From the NCBI RefSeq assembly GCF_001424545.1, contig NZ_LMQL01000014.1, positions 62,001 to 126,000 on the forward strand: DNA of 64,000 bases. The letters run 5' to 3'. Each line of letters begins with the position of its first letter. The stretch's first letter is position 1. The notes under the pieces are model-generated. The model worked only from the letters and a program-made list of their open reading frames with translations. It had not been told where the DNA came from and did no database searches. Of the stretch, positions 1 through 7,416 are shown piece after piece. Made by a program: the position numbers and the translations under genes. Source of the stretch: Ramlibacter sp. Leaf400. GTDB taxonomy: Bacteria > Pseudomonadota > Gammaproteobacteria > Burkholderiales > Burkholderiaceae_C.

Positions 1-162
1 TCCTTCGGCATGGCGGGCGGCCAGCCGGGCCAGGTGGGCATCAACCGGGTGGTGCGCCAGGACGGCCGCGTCGAGGCGCTGGACCACATCGGCTCGGCGC
101 AGATGCAGCCGGGCGACGTGTTCGAGGTGCACACGCCGGGCGGCGGCGGGTTCGGCGCCTGA
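1..162 (+). CDS. Hydantoinase B/oxoprolinase family protein, C-terminal end only
   Basis: The reading frame is open from base 1 to a TGA at 160-162 and gives 53 residues, so only the 3' end is present. The tail has the Gly-rich pattern GGQPGQ...NRVVRQDGR, then QMQPGDVFEVHTPGGGGFG. This matches the conserved end of the HyuB/5-oxoprolinase beta family, ATP-dependent amidohydrolases of hydantoins or 5-oxoproline that work with a HyuA partner. The substrate cannot be told from this fragment, and any HyuA gene would lie outside the window. Confidence 0.75.
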   Translation, partial: SFGMAGGQPGQVGINRVVRQDGRVEALDHIGSAQMQPGDVFEVHTPGGGGFGA

Positions 163-236
163 TCCGGGCGGAAAGCTGCGGAACCCGCTGCGGCTAGACT
201 GCCCCGATGACTGTTTCCGCCCACGCGAACTCCCCG

Positions 237-773
237 ATGACCCGACCCCTCCGTGCCGCCGGCGCCCTGCTGGCGCTGGCGCTCAGCCTGCCGGCCCTGG
301 CGCAGCTCAAGCTGCCCTCCTCCGGCGCTCCCGCCACCGGCACCCGGCCCGCCGCGAGCAGCGCCGCTGCGGCGTCCGCCCCCGCGGCCGCCGCCTCGGC
401 CCCGGCAGCGTCTTCCGCCCATGTCGAAAAGGAGAAAGCCGGCCAGCTCGCCGCCGCCGGCTGGCTCACCCTGCTGGACCGCCGCGACTGGGGCACGGCC
501 TGGGAGACGTCGGCGTCGACCTTCCGCAAGGCGGTGCCGCTGCCCAACTGGCTGGAAGGCGCGCCCAAGGCCCGCGCCGATTTCGGCCCGCTGCAGGAAC
601 GCACGCCGGCGGCGGTCAGCTACAAGGACCGTCTCGACCGCCAGCCGCCGGGCGACTACGTCACCGTGGTGTTCGTCAGCAAGTACGAGAAGCGCGGCGA
701 GGTCGAGGAGATGGTGACGACTGTGCGCGAGGCGGATGGGCGGTGGCGGGTGATGGGGTATCTGACGCGGTAA
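237..773 (+). CDS. Secreted DUF4019-domain protein
   Basis: Predicted exported protein of 178 residues. From the ATG at 237 it begins with a short basic stretch, a hydrophobic core and an ALA-Q cleavage site. An in-frame ATG at 207 would add ten polar residues ahead of the signal peptide and is less likely. An Ala/Pro-rich linker at about residues 30-65 precedes a compact C-terminal domain with GWLTLLDRRDWGTAWE and a final R-V-M-GYLTR. That pattern resembles DUF4019, a small periplasmic fold of unknown function. The stop codon lies three bases before repeat copy 1. Function unknown. Confidence 0.7.
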   Translation: MTRPLRAAGALLALALSLPALAQLKLPSSGAPATGTRPAASSAAAASAPAAAASAPAASSAHVEKEKAGQLAAAGWLTLLDRRDWGTAWETSASTFRKAVPLPNWLEGAPKARADFGPLQERTPAAVSYKDRLDRQPPGDYVTVVFVSKYEKRGEVEEMVTTVREADGRWRVMGYLTR

Positions 774-775
774 CC

Positions 776-862
776 CGTCATTCCCGCGAAGGCGGGAATC
801 CAGTGCGTCCGCCTTCAGCGGACTGCCGAAAGCTCTGGGTCCCCGCCTTCACGGGGATGACG
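776..862. repeat. Bipalindromic intergenic repeat, copy 1
   Basis: The left arm (776-803) holds ATTCCCGC-N4-GCGGGAAT followed by CCAG. The right arm (835-862) is its inverted counterpart, CTGG...CCCCGC...GGGGATGACG. The spacer contains a further hairpin, GTCCGC-N5-GCGGAC. The unit follows a stop codon directly and resembles the dRS3/REP-like palindromes of betaproteobacteria. Copy 7 has nearly the same spacer. Confidence 0.9.
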
Positions 863-875
863 CGGGGTCTCTATT

Positions 876-1667
876 TCAGCGCGCAGGCGACTTCCGACCT
901 TCCGACGCCTCGCGCGTCCCCACCGGCCTCGGCCGCGGCGCCTCCCCACGCCGCCCGTCCCACGAACCCAGCCCGGCCGCCGACGACTGCTGCTGCCGCA
1001 AGGTGGGCAGCTGCCGGTCGATCCAGGCCTTGATCACCGGGTCGTCCACGGTGGCCGCGGCCTTTTCGTACTGCTGCACGTCCTCGCGCTGCCGGTCGCG
1101 GCCGACCCGCTCCACGAACTCGCGGTCGAACTTCGAACCACTGAGCCGGCCCAGCCGGTTGAGCGCCTTGCGCTGGACGTTGTCCATCATCGGCGGCGCC
1201 ATGCCGCGTGCGGCCAGCAGCTGCACCAGCTCCGCATCGGCGGCCTCGTGGTCCTGCAGCAGCTCGCTCGCGAAGGTGCGCACGCCGGGGTTGTCGGAGC
1301 GCTTGAGCGCCAGCCGCGCGGCCTCGACCTCGAAGCGGGCATGCAGCGCGGCCGTGCGCAGGAAGTCGCGCGCCTGGCGCTCCTCGGGCGGCAGGCGCGT
1401 GGCGGTGCGGGCGGATTCGGCGGCGTAGCCGGGGTACCTGGGGGTTGCGGGCGCCGCAGTGCGCGCCGGTGCCGAGGCCTTCGCAGCGGGTCTGGCCGCG
1501 GCCTTCGCCGCAGCAGCCGATGCGGGGGACCCCGGGGCCTGCGCCTGCGCCCTGGGCGCGTACGGCCCCTGGAAGTACTCCGCCTCGGTCTCGGCCCGGG
1601 CCGACCGCGCCAGCCACAAGGCGGCGGCCGCGCCGGCCAGCGCCCACATCCAACGTCGCGAAACCAC
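876..1667 (-). CDS. DUF4142 domain-containing secreted protein (1)
   Basis: A 263-residue exported protein. The GTG at 1667 is chosen because GAGGAG precedes it by six bases and the product opens with VVSRRWMWALAG, a good signal peptide; an upstream ATG at 1694 has neither feature. After an Ala/Pro-rich linker, residues of roughly 85-215 form a helical DUF4142 region (FLRTAALHARFEVEAARLAL, then DHEAADAELV), a ferritin-like four-helix fold whose role is unknown but which is often tied to stress. It lies 123 bp downstream of a paralogue on the same strand, with its own candidate promoter motif at 1737-1767. The C-terminus is basic and unstructured. Confidence 0.8.
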   Translation of the reverse strand: MVSRRWMWALAGAAAALWLARSARAETEAEYFQGPYAPRAQAQAPGSPASAAAAKAAARPAAKASAPARTAAPATPRYPGYAAESARTATRLPPEERQARDFLRTAALHARFEVEAARLALKRSDNPGVRTFASELLQDHEAADAELVQLLAARGMAPPMMDNVQRKALNRLGRLSGSKFDREFVERVGRDRQREDVQQYEKAAATVDDPVIKAWIDRQLPTLRQQQSSAAGLGSWDGRRGEAPRPRPVGTREASEGRKSPAR

Positions 1668-1736
1668 TGCTGCTCCTCGCCGCGCGCACTCCACGCGCGG
1701 CCTCGGAGGGAATTGTTCAGCGACGCGCGGGCGCGC

Positions 1737-1767
1737 ACTGTCGGCGCCGTCCCACGCGCGCGTAGGA
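1737..1767 (-). promoter_or_regulatory. Candidate promoter motif GTCCTAC-N-CGACAGT (copy a)
   Basis: Read on the minus strand, TCCTAC (1762-1767) is separated by 18 bases from CGACAGT (1737-1743), 70 bases ahead of the GTG of the first DUF4142 gene. The same two blocks at 17-19 base spacing precede the genes at 3966 and 14702. This could be the -35/-10 pair of an alternative sigma factor; the function is inferred only from recurrence. Confidence 0.4.
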
Positions 1768-1790
1768 CGACGCCAGCGCGGTGGAATGCG

Positions 1791-2561
1791 TCAGCTGCCC
1801 GTCTTGTTGGCGCCACTGGCGCCACCCGTGCCGGTGCTCGCGCCGCCGCCCGTGGTGGTCCCCGGAGTGCCGCCCGCGCCCATGCGGGTCGAGTCGCTGC
1901 CAGCGCCCTTGCCCATCTTCTCGCCGCCTTCCTTGCCGGCCTGCGGCAGCTTCTGCGCCATCGCCAGGTGTTCCTTCAGCGTCGGCAGCGTCTTGTCGAC
2001 GAAGGCCTTGAGCTCGGGGTCCTTGAGGTCCTTGCTGGCCTTCTCGAACAGCTTGATGTCCTTCTCGTGGGCCTTGATGCCCACGTTGCGGACGAACTCG
2101 GTGTCGAACTCCTGCCCCTGCTTGCGGCCCAGCTGTTCGACGTCGCGGCGCATGGCGCGCGGCGGCGCGGCGGGCAGCTCCACCCCCTTGGCATTGGCGA
2201 TCTTGGTGAGTTCGTCGTTGGCCTTGGTGTGGTGGTCGATCAGCGTGCCGGCGAAGCTCTTCACGTTGGGATCGCTGGCCTTGGTCGCGGCCAGCTGCGC
2301 GATCTGCACCTCGAACATGCCGCTGCCCGCGGCCTCCTGGATGAACTTGCGGTCGCCGCGCGCCACCTTGTCGTCTTTCTTGGACTCGGCGTTGCGGGTG
2401 CCGGTGCCGGGCTGTGCCGCCGGGGCCGTGCGGCCGCCGGTGGCCGAGGTGCCGGCACCGCCGGTGCCGGAAGGCTGGGCCGGCGCGGTCGATTGCGCCA
2501 GCGCGCCGCCGAACGAGAACGCCAGGGCCAGCGTGAAAGCGGAAAGCTTGAAGTCCTTCAT
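1791..2561 (-). CDS. DUF4142 domain-containing secreted protein (2)
   Basis: A 256-residue exported protein starting MKDFKLSAFTLALAFSFGG with cleavage near ALAQ. The core at about residues 70-205 is a DUF4142 four-helix region (KFIQEAAGSGMFEVQIAQLA, then LIDHHTKANDELTKIA). It is clearly related to the neighbouring protein at 876-1667, suggesting a tandem duplication. The C-terminal 45 residues are a Gly/Thr/Ser-rich tail, and another low-complexity stretch follows the signal peptide. It lies 55 bp downstream of the Gly/Gln-rich gene on the same strand and may be cotranscribed with it. Biochemical role unknown. Confidence 0.82.
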   Translation of the reverse strand: MKDFKLSAFTLALAFSFGGALAQSTAPAQPSGTGGAGTSATGGRTAPAAQPGTGTRNAESKKDDKVARGDRKFIQEAAGSGMFEVQIAQLAATKASDPNVKSFAGTLIDHHTKANDELTKIANAKGVELPAAPPRAMRRDVEQLGRKQGQEFDTEFVRNVGIKAHEKDIKLFEKASKDLKDPELKAFVDKTLPTLKEHLAMAQKLPQAGKEGGEKMGKGAGSDSTRMGAGGTPGTTTGGGASTGTGGASGANKTGS

Positions 2562-2616
2562 CGTCGATGTTCCTGTGAAGAGAGGCGGGCGCCGCGCACG
2601 GCACCCGCAGTCAACG

Positions 2617-3966
2617 TCATTTCTTGCCGGAGGACCCGGTGGTGGGGGTGCTGGCCGATCCAGACGTGCCGGACGCGCCGCTGCCGGTGCTGCTGGTGTC
2701 GGCCCCGCTCATCGTGCTGCCGCTGGAGCCCATGCCGCTGGAGCCGCGCAGGTCGGAAGCCGAGCCGCCGCCCGAGCCGCCCGCGCCACTGGCGCCGGTG
2801 CCCTGGTGCGAGCCGGTGGCGCCGCCCGCGGCGCCGAAGTTGCCGCCGGTGGAGCTGCTGCCGGATGACGAGGCCATGGTGTTCTGGCCCTGCCCGCCGC
2901 TGCGGCTGGCGCGCCAGCTGTTGAACTCGTCGGAGAACTTCTTGTAGCGGTCCTGGCGCCAGGTCTGGTAGTCGCTGTCCAGGTTGCGGATCTGCTCTTC
3001 GCGCCACTGGTGGTAGTCGGGGTCGTGGTGCTGGCCCTGGCCGGGCTGAGAGTGCTGCATGCCGCCCACGTTCTCGAGCGAGCGGCCGCCTTGCTGCCCA
3101 TGGCCGCCCTGCTGGCCGTACCCCTGCTGCCCGTAGCCCTGCCCGCCATAGCGGGTCTGGCTGCTCTGGCTCTCGACGATGCGGCCCTGGTTGAAGCTTT
3201 GCGGATCGCGCCAGTGGCCCTCCTGCGAGCCGCCGCCGCCGAATTGCTGCGCGCCGTAGCCGGCGCCGTACCCGGGCTGGCCGCCGTAGCCGCCCTGCCC
3301 ATAGCTGCCCTGGCTGCCCTGGCTGCCGCCGGGATAGCCCTGGCCATAGCCGCCGCCCTGCACCGCGCCACCCTGGTGCTGGCCGCCCTGGCCGTAGCCG
3401 CTGGCCATGTTGCCGCCCTGGCCGTAGTTCATGCCCATGCCGCCGTACTGGCTGCCCGGCTGGCCGTGGCCCTGGCTGCTGGGCGCGCTGCCGCCCTGGC
3501 GGCCGCTCCATTGCGTGTCCTGCCCGCCGTGGCCCTGCCAGCCGCCACCCTGGCTGCCCCAGCCGGTGCCGGCCTGGCCGCCCCCGTAGCCGCCCTGCTG
3601 GCCGTAGCCCTGCTGGCCATAGCCGCCCTGGCCCTGCCCGCCATAGCCGCCGCGGCCCCAGTTGCTCTGGTTGCCGTACTCGGTCGGGCCGGAGCCGAAC
3701 TCGCCACCGCGGCCGTAGCCCTGGCCGCCGCCGTACTCCTGGGCGCCGCGGCCCTGGCCGTGCTGTTCGCCGCCATAGCCGCCGTAGCCGCCGGACTGCT
3801 GCGAGCCCATGTCGCCGCCCCAGCTGCGCGAGGCTTCCCAGCCGCCTTCGGAGGCTCGGCCGGGCTCCCGCTGGTGGCGGCCCTGGGCGCGCTCGCGGTC
3901 CTGGTCCTGGTCCTGGTTCCACCGCCCTTGCTGACGGTCGCGATCTTCGTAGTCACGTGAAGCCAT
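2617..3966 (-). CDS. Gly/Gln/Tyr-rich low-complexity protein with C-terminal YxxWR repeats
   Basis: A 449-residue protein. The start at 3966 is set by AAGGAG seven bases upstream and by the polar opening MASRDYEDRDRQQG. There is no signal peptide. Residues of about 50-310 are dominated by GYGQQGYGGQ-type repeats rich in Gly, Gln, Tyr and Ser, resembling prion-like or phase-separating sequences. Near residue 340 come three short repeats of the form DYxxWR or EFxxWR, about 15 residues apart and strongly charged, followed by a Ser/Gly/Thr-rich tail. No enzymatic domain is visible. It neighbours DUF4142 proteins and carries the GTCCTAC motif upstream, so a stress or desiccation role is an inference. 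Family not recognised. Confidence 0.75.
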   Translation of the reverse strand: MASRDYEDRDRQQGRWNQDQDQDRERAQGRHQREPGRASEGGWEASRSWGGDMGSQQSGGYGGYGGEQHGQGRGAQEYGGGQGYGRGGEFGSGPTEYGNQSNWGRGGYGGQGQGGYGQQGYGQQGGYGGGQAGTGWGSQGGGWQGHGGQDTQWSGRQGGSAPSSQGHGQPGSQYGGMGMNYGQGGNMASGYGQGGQHQGGAVQGGGYGQGYPGGSQGSQGSYGQGGYGGQPGYGAGYGAQQFGGGGSQEGHWRDPQSFNQGRIVESQSSQTRYGGQGYGQQGYGQQGGHGQQGGRSLENVGGMQHSQPGQGQHHDPDYHQWREEQIRNLDSDYQTWRQDRYKKFSDEFNSWRASRSGGQGQNTMASSSGSSSTGGNFGAAGGATGSHQGTGASGAGGSGGGSASDLRGSSGMGSSGSTMSGADTSSTGSGASGTSGSASTPTTGSSGKK

Positions 3967-4052
3967 GTGGGTACTCCTTGGATGTCCTTGGTGTGTGCGG
4001 GCGGGCCCTGTGCCGCTCCATCGGGAAACCTTATTGCGCTGCGCGGCCTCAA

Positions 4053-4082
4053 ACTGTCGGAGAAGCCCGCAAGCTTGTAGGA
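4053..4082 (-). promoter_or_regulatory. Candidate promoter motif GTCCTAC-N-CGACAGT (copy c)
   Basis: On the minus strand TCCTAC (4077-4082) is followed after 17 bases by CGACAGT (4053-4059), 87 bases before the ATG of the Gly/Gln-rich gene. It has the same arrangement as the copies at 1737-1767 and 14782-14813. Confidence 0.4.
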
Positions 4083-4125
4083 CTGCTCGGCATTGACGCA
4101 ACGCTGCGTTTCTTCACACACGCTT

Positions 4126-4145
4126 CGCAACGTGTTCGCGTTGCG
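4126..4145. other. Short hairpin in the divergent intergenic region
   Basis: CGCAACG (4126-4132) and CGTTGCG (4139-4145) form a perfect 7-bp stem with a 6-base loop, 51 bases before the ATG of the WxPGHW gene. It could be an operator or a 5' leader stem. No known binding site is recognised. Confidence 0.3.
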
Positions 4146-4196
4146 GACAAGGTCGCGTCGCACCATGCGCGCATGCATCGACCCAAGGAGTACGAC

Positions 4197-4580
4197 ATGG
4201 GCAAGTCCGTGTGGATCGGATCGGGCTGCGCGCTGCTGGCGGCGGCCGCGGCCTTCACCGCGCCCCAGGCCCTGGCGCAGGATGCCTACCGCGGCGTGCG
4301 GCCGGACATCCAGGTGCAGCCGCCGCCGAACGTCGTGATCGTGCAGCCGGGGCCGGTGCGCACCTGGGTGCCGGGCCATTGGGAGCAGCACCACCACGGC
4401 CACGTGTGGGTGGAGGGCCACTGGATCGTCTCGCACCCGGGTGTCGTGCAGCACCATCGGCGCCCTGGCGGCCGCGACCAGGACCGCGACGGCGTGCCCA
4501 ACCGCTCCGACCGCGACATCGACGGCGACGGCGTGCTCAACTGGCGCGACCGCGCGCCGCGCAACTCGCACTTGCGTTGA
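4197..4580 (+). CDS. Exported WxPGHW-repeat protein with Ca-binding-type Asp repeats
   Basis: A 127-residue protein. The ATG at 4197 has AAGGAG six bases upstream and begins a clear signal peptide ending near ALAQ. The mature part holds two motifs of the YXWGXW/WXXGXW type (WVPGHWEQHHHGHVWVEGHW, residues of about 60-80), rich in His and Trp. A C-terminal segment reads DRDGVPNRSDRDIDGDGVLN, the spacing seen in thrombospondin type-3 and dockerin-like calcium loops. It is probably an outer-membrane or periplasmic protein. It is divergent from the Gly/Gln-rich gene across 230 bp. Function unknown; a His-rich metal site is possible. Confidence 0.75.
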   Translation: MGKSVWIGSGCALLAAAAAFTAPQALAQDAYRGVRPDIQVQPPPNVVIVQPGPVRTWVPGHWEQHHHGHVWVEGHWIVSHPGVVQHHRRPGGRDQDRDGVPNRSDRDIDGDGVLNWRDRAPRNSHLR

Positions 4581-4584
4581 TTCC

Positions 4585-4676
4585 CGTCATTCCCGCGGAG
4601 GCGGGAATCCAGCGCAGCGCGCCTGCGGCGCTGGTGAAGGCGGACGCTCTGGATTCCCGCCTTCGCGGGAATGACG
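4585..4676. repeat. Bipalindromic intergenic repeat, copy 2
   Basis: Arms at 4585-4612 and 4649-4676, each with an ATTCCCGC/GCGGGAAT hairpin, inverted relative to each other. The spacer carries its own small stem (AGCGC...GCGCT). The copy sits between two convergent genes, after the stop at 4580 and before the stop at 4685. Confidence 0.9.
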
Positions 4677-4684
4677 AAGAGAGC

Positions 4685-5530
4685 TCAGTGCGCGTGCGCC
4701 AGCGCGCTGACCACGCCGACCAGCGCGATGCCGCCCGCCAGCCACAGCACCTGGGCGATGGTCTCGCGCGCGCCCAGGCGCTTTTGCAGCTGCGGGATCA
4801 GGTCGGCCAGCGCCACGTAGACGAAGCTGCTGCTGGCCACCACCAGCAGGAACGGCAGGAGCGCATCCAGGCGCCCGACCAGCCACCACCCCACCAGCCC
4901 GCCCAGCGGCGTGACCGCGCCGGCCAGCGACACCTTGGCGATGGCCGCGCGGCGGCTCCCGCTGGTCTCCCTCAGCACCGCCAGGTCGCCCACGTGGTGC
5001 GGGATCTCGTGGGCCAGCACGGCCAGCGCGGCCACCACGCCCAGGCGCAGGTCCGCCACGAAGGCCGAGGCGATCAGCACGCCGTCGCCGAAGCAGTGCA
5101 CGCTGTCGCCGGTGAGCACGGCCCAGCCGCCCGAGCGCAGCGGCGCGTGGCCGTGCGCATGGCCGTGGTGGGCATGGCCTTCGTGCGCGGGGTGGTCGTG
5201 CCCATGACCGGGTTCGCTGCCGTGGTGGTGCTCGTGCCCGTGGTGCCACAGCTCCGCCTTGTCCAGCAGGAAGAAGAAGACCACGCTCACCAGCAGCGTG
5301 GCGAACAGCTCCTTGGCGCCGGCCTCGCTCTCGAAGGCCTCGGGCAGCAGGTGCATGAAGGCCGTGGCCAGCAGGGCGCCGGCCGCCAGGCTGAGCAGGT
5401 GCTGGGCGCCGGGGCGCCGCTCGCCGCCGGGCGACTGGCGCAGCACGCCCAGGCCCATCAGGGCGGCGGCCAGCCACACGCTGCCGATGCCGGCGACCAG
5501 GGTGGCGGCGAGGATGGCGATCAGGGTCAT
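4685..5530 (-). CDS. ZIP-family divalent metal transporter
   Basis: A 281-residue inner-membrane transporter with about eight hydrophobic segments. Residues 95-129 form a cytosolic-type loop extremely rich in His (HHGHEHHHG... HGHDH...), typical of ZIP proteins. Helix IV carries DSVHCFGDG (142-150), where the usual HNxxDG Asn is replaced by Cys. Helix V carries HEIPHHVGD (174-182), the signature metal site. Length fits bacterial ZIPs (ZupT class). It probably takes up zinc or another divalent cation. The gene is monocistronic as far as can be seen, and no regulator is adjacent. The Asn-to-Cys change could shift metal preference, which is inference. Confidence 0.88.
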   Translation of the reverse strand: MTLIAILAATLVAGIGSVWLAAALMGLGVLRQSPGGERRPGAQHLLSLAAGALLATAFMHLLPEAFESEAGAKELFATLLVSVVFFFLLDKAELWHHGHEHHHGSEPGHGHDHPAHEGHAHHGHAHGHAPLRSGGWAVLTGDSVHCFGDGVLIASAFVADLRLGVVAALAVLAHEIPHHVGDLAVLRETSGSRRAAIAKVSLAGAVTPLGGLVGWWLVGRLDALLPFLLVVASSSFVYVALADLIPQLQKRLGARETIAQVLWLAGGIALVGVVSALAHAH

Positions 5531-5585
5531 CGTGTCGGGCGCCGTTCCCGCGACAGGCCGGCGATCCAGGTTCCTTCAGGCAAGC

Positions 5586-5613
5586 AAAACGAAAGCCGCC
5601 CCGCGGGCGGCTT
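5586..5613 (-). terminator. Rho-independent terminator of the hydrolase gene
   Basis: On the minus strand a 9-bp stem (AAGCCGCCC at 5593-5601 pairing with GGGCGGCTT at 5605-5613) has a 3-base loop and is followed by TTCGTTTTGC. It lies 22 bases past the stop codon at 5635. Confidence 0.65.
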
Positions 5614-5634
5614 GCTCCAGCGGGGCGGCGGGCT

Positions 5635-6528
5635 TCAGGCCACGCCGTTGGCCTTGAACCAGGCCAGCGCCCGCTTCCAGCCGTCCTCGGCCGGCCCCTG
5701 CCGGAAGCTGGGGCGGTAGTCGGCATGGAAGGCGTGCGGGGCGTCGGGGTAGACCACGAACTGCGAGGCCTTGGCCGCGGGCGAGCCGTTGGCCAGCACA
5801 GCCTTCATCTTATCAACCGTGTCCAGCGGGATGCCGGTGTCGGCCGCGCCGTAGAGACCGAGCACCGGCGCCTTCAGGCTCGCCGCGAGATCAACCGGGT
5901 GCTTCGGCGTCGCCTCCGTGGCGCTGCCCACCAGCCGGCCGTACCAGGCCACGCCGGCCTTGACCGGGCCCTGCGCCGCGTACAGCCACGTGATGCGCCC
6001 GCCCCAGCAAAAGCCCGTGATGGCGGCCTTGCCGGCATCGCCGCCATTGGCCGCCGCCCACTTGAGCGCGCCGTCGAGGTCGGCCATCACCTGCGCGTCG
6101 GGCACCCTGGACACGACCTCGGCCTGCAGCTTCGCGATCTCGCCATAGCCGGCCGGATCGCCCTGGCGCGCGTAGAGCTCCGGCGCGATGGCCAGGTAGC
6201 CCGCCCTGGCGAAGCGGCGCGCGGTGTCGGCGATGTACTCGTGCACGCCGAAGATCTCCTGGATCACCAGCACCACCGGAAGGCCGGTGCGGCCGGCCGG
6301 CGCGGCGCGGTAGGCCGGCACCTTGAAGCCGTTCACCTCGTAGCTGATCTCGCCCACCGTGAGCCCGTCGGCCGGGGTCCTGACGGCTGTCTGCGCCATC
6401 GCGGTCCCGGCCGCCGCGGCGTAGCCCGCGCCCAGCACCTTGAGCGCGGTGCGCCGGCTCGGGCCGGCCTCGCCGGTGGCCCCGGGCAGCAGGGCGTCGA
6501 AGTCTTTCCTCAGGTCGTCATCCAGCAT
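5635..6528 (-). CDS. Dienelactone hydrolase family protein with Tat-like signal
   Basis: A 297-residue alpha/beta hydrolase. The ATG at 6528 has GGAG upstream. The N-terminus carries SRRTALKVLGAGYAAAAG (about 24-41), a Tat-like export signal, so the enzyme may act in the periplasm. Catalytic residues of the DLH family are present: Cys173 in GFCWGG, Asp230 in YGAADTG, His265 in DAPHAFH, with Glu91 in VIQEIFG. DLH enzymes open dienelactones or related esters, but the actual substrate here is not known. A terminator follows the gene, and a tautomerase gene is divergent 98 bp away. Confidence 0.88.
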   Translation of the reverse strand: MLDDDLRKDFDALLPGATGEAGPSRRTALKVLGAGYAAAAGTAMAQTAVRTPADGLTVGEISYEVNGFKVPAYRAAPAGRTGLPVVLVIQEIFGVHEYIADTARRFARAGYLAIAPELYARQGDPAGYGEIAKLQAEVVSRVPDAQVMADLDGALKWAAANGGDAGKAAITGFCWGGRITWLYAAQGPVKAGVAWYGRLVGSATEATPKHPVDLAASLKAPVLGLYGAADTGIPLDTVDKMKAVLANGSPAAKASQFVVYPDAPHAFHADYRPSFRQGPAEDGWKRALAWFKANGVA

Positions 6529-6626
6529 GGTTGTCGTTCTCCGTGGGGGTGGCATGCAAACCGGGAGCGACTATAGGGGCGAACCCATAATCCCGGCTTG
6601 CACTCGCCATTCACGAAGGAGACCCC

Positions 6627-6815
6627 ATGCCCACCCTGCGCGTCGAACTGATGGAGGGCCGCACGCCCGAACAGAAGAAGGAACTGGTCAAGGCCCTCAC
6701 CCAGGCGGTGGTCGACACCCTGGGCAGCAAGCCCGAGTCGGTCGACATCCTGCTTTACGACATCAGGAAGGGGGACTGGGCCACCGGCGGCGTGCTCTGG
6801 TCCGAGCGCTCCTGA
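6627..6815 (+). CDS. 4-oxalocrotonate tautomerase family protein
   Basis: A 62-residue protein, the standard size of a tautomerase subunit. After removal of Met, Pro1 is the expected catalytic base (MPTLRVELMEGRTPEQKK), with the conserved Arg at about residue 12. AAGGAG lies five bases upstream of the ATG. Family members ketonise enols such as 2-hydroxymuconate in aromatic degradation, usually as hexamers. The adjacent divergent dienelactone hydrolase also fits ring-cleavage chemistry, although no other pathway gene is present. The substrate is not known. Confidence 0.85.
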   Translation: MPTLRVELMEGRTPEQKKELVKALTQAVVDTLGSKPESVDILLYDIRKGDWATGGVLWSERS

Positions 6816-6828
6816 CCGCCCCAGCAGC

Positions 6829-7374
6829 CTAGTCGAAGTGGTGCCAGTGCTCTTCGGGGAGCCTGGCCAGGAAGTCGTGCGCGGCCTGCAGGACGCCGGC
6901 CCGGTCGGCCCACTCGATCTGGTCGCGCAGGCGCAGGCGCTTCTGCATGGCCGACGTCGCGGCCCAGCCCTTGCGGTCCACGGGCGGCGGCGGTGACTGC
7001 GTGCGGCCGTCGACCACCCGGGCCGGCAGCAGGTCGTGAAGGGCGGCCCAGGGGGCGGGCAGCGGGCAGGCGCGGTTGTTGCGCCGCGCCAGGTTCATCA
7101 CCTCGTCCAGCGTGACCGCGCGGCGCGACTCGATGGCCCGGGCCTTGAGCACGTGCTCCAGCGGCTGGGTCGGCTCGTAGCCGGGCGCGGGCGGGGGCTG
7201 GTCGTCCGCGGCCGGCGCCTCCACCTTCTCCTGCACCGGGTTGCGCAGCGCCTCGAAGCGCTGCCAGGCCGACTCGCTGTCCTCCTCCAGCCCCATCGGC
7301 GCGGTCGCGCGGCTGGCCGGGAAGAACGGCTCGGGGGACACGCCCGGCTTGGGTGGCTTGCTATCGGTGGACAT
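6829..7374 (-). CDS. Conserved hypothetical protein next to polA
   Basis: A 181-residue soluble protein; the ATG at 7374 (MSTDSKPPKPG) is chosen over an upstream ATG whose extension is not conserved-looking. The first 85 residues are Pro-rich and probably disordered. Residues of about 85-181 are helical and hydrophilic and end LPEEHWHHFD. No membrane segment, signal or catalytic motif is visible. The gene follows polA on the same strand with a 42-bp gap, so it may be cotranscribed. Family not recognised. Confidence 0.6.
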   Translation of the reverse strand: MSTDSKPPKPGVSPEPFFPASRATAPMGLEEDSESAWQRFEALRNPVQEKVEAPAADDQPPPAPGYEPTQPLEHVLKARAIESRRAVTLDEVMNLARRNNRACPLPAPWAALHDLLPARVVDGRTQSPPPPVDRKGWAATSAMQKRLRLRDQIEWADRAGVLQAAHDFLARLPEEHWHHFD

Positions 7375-7416
7375 GGCGCCCCGATTATCGGGGGCGGCCC
7401 CCCGCAGCGCCAAGCT

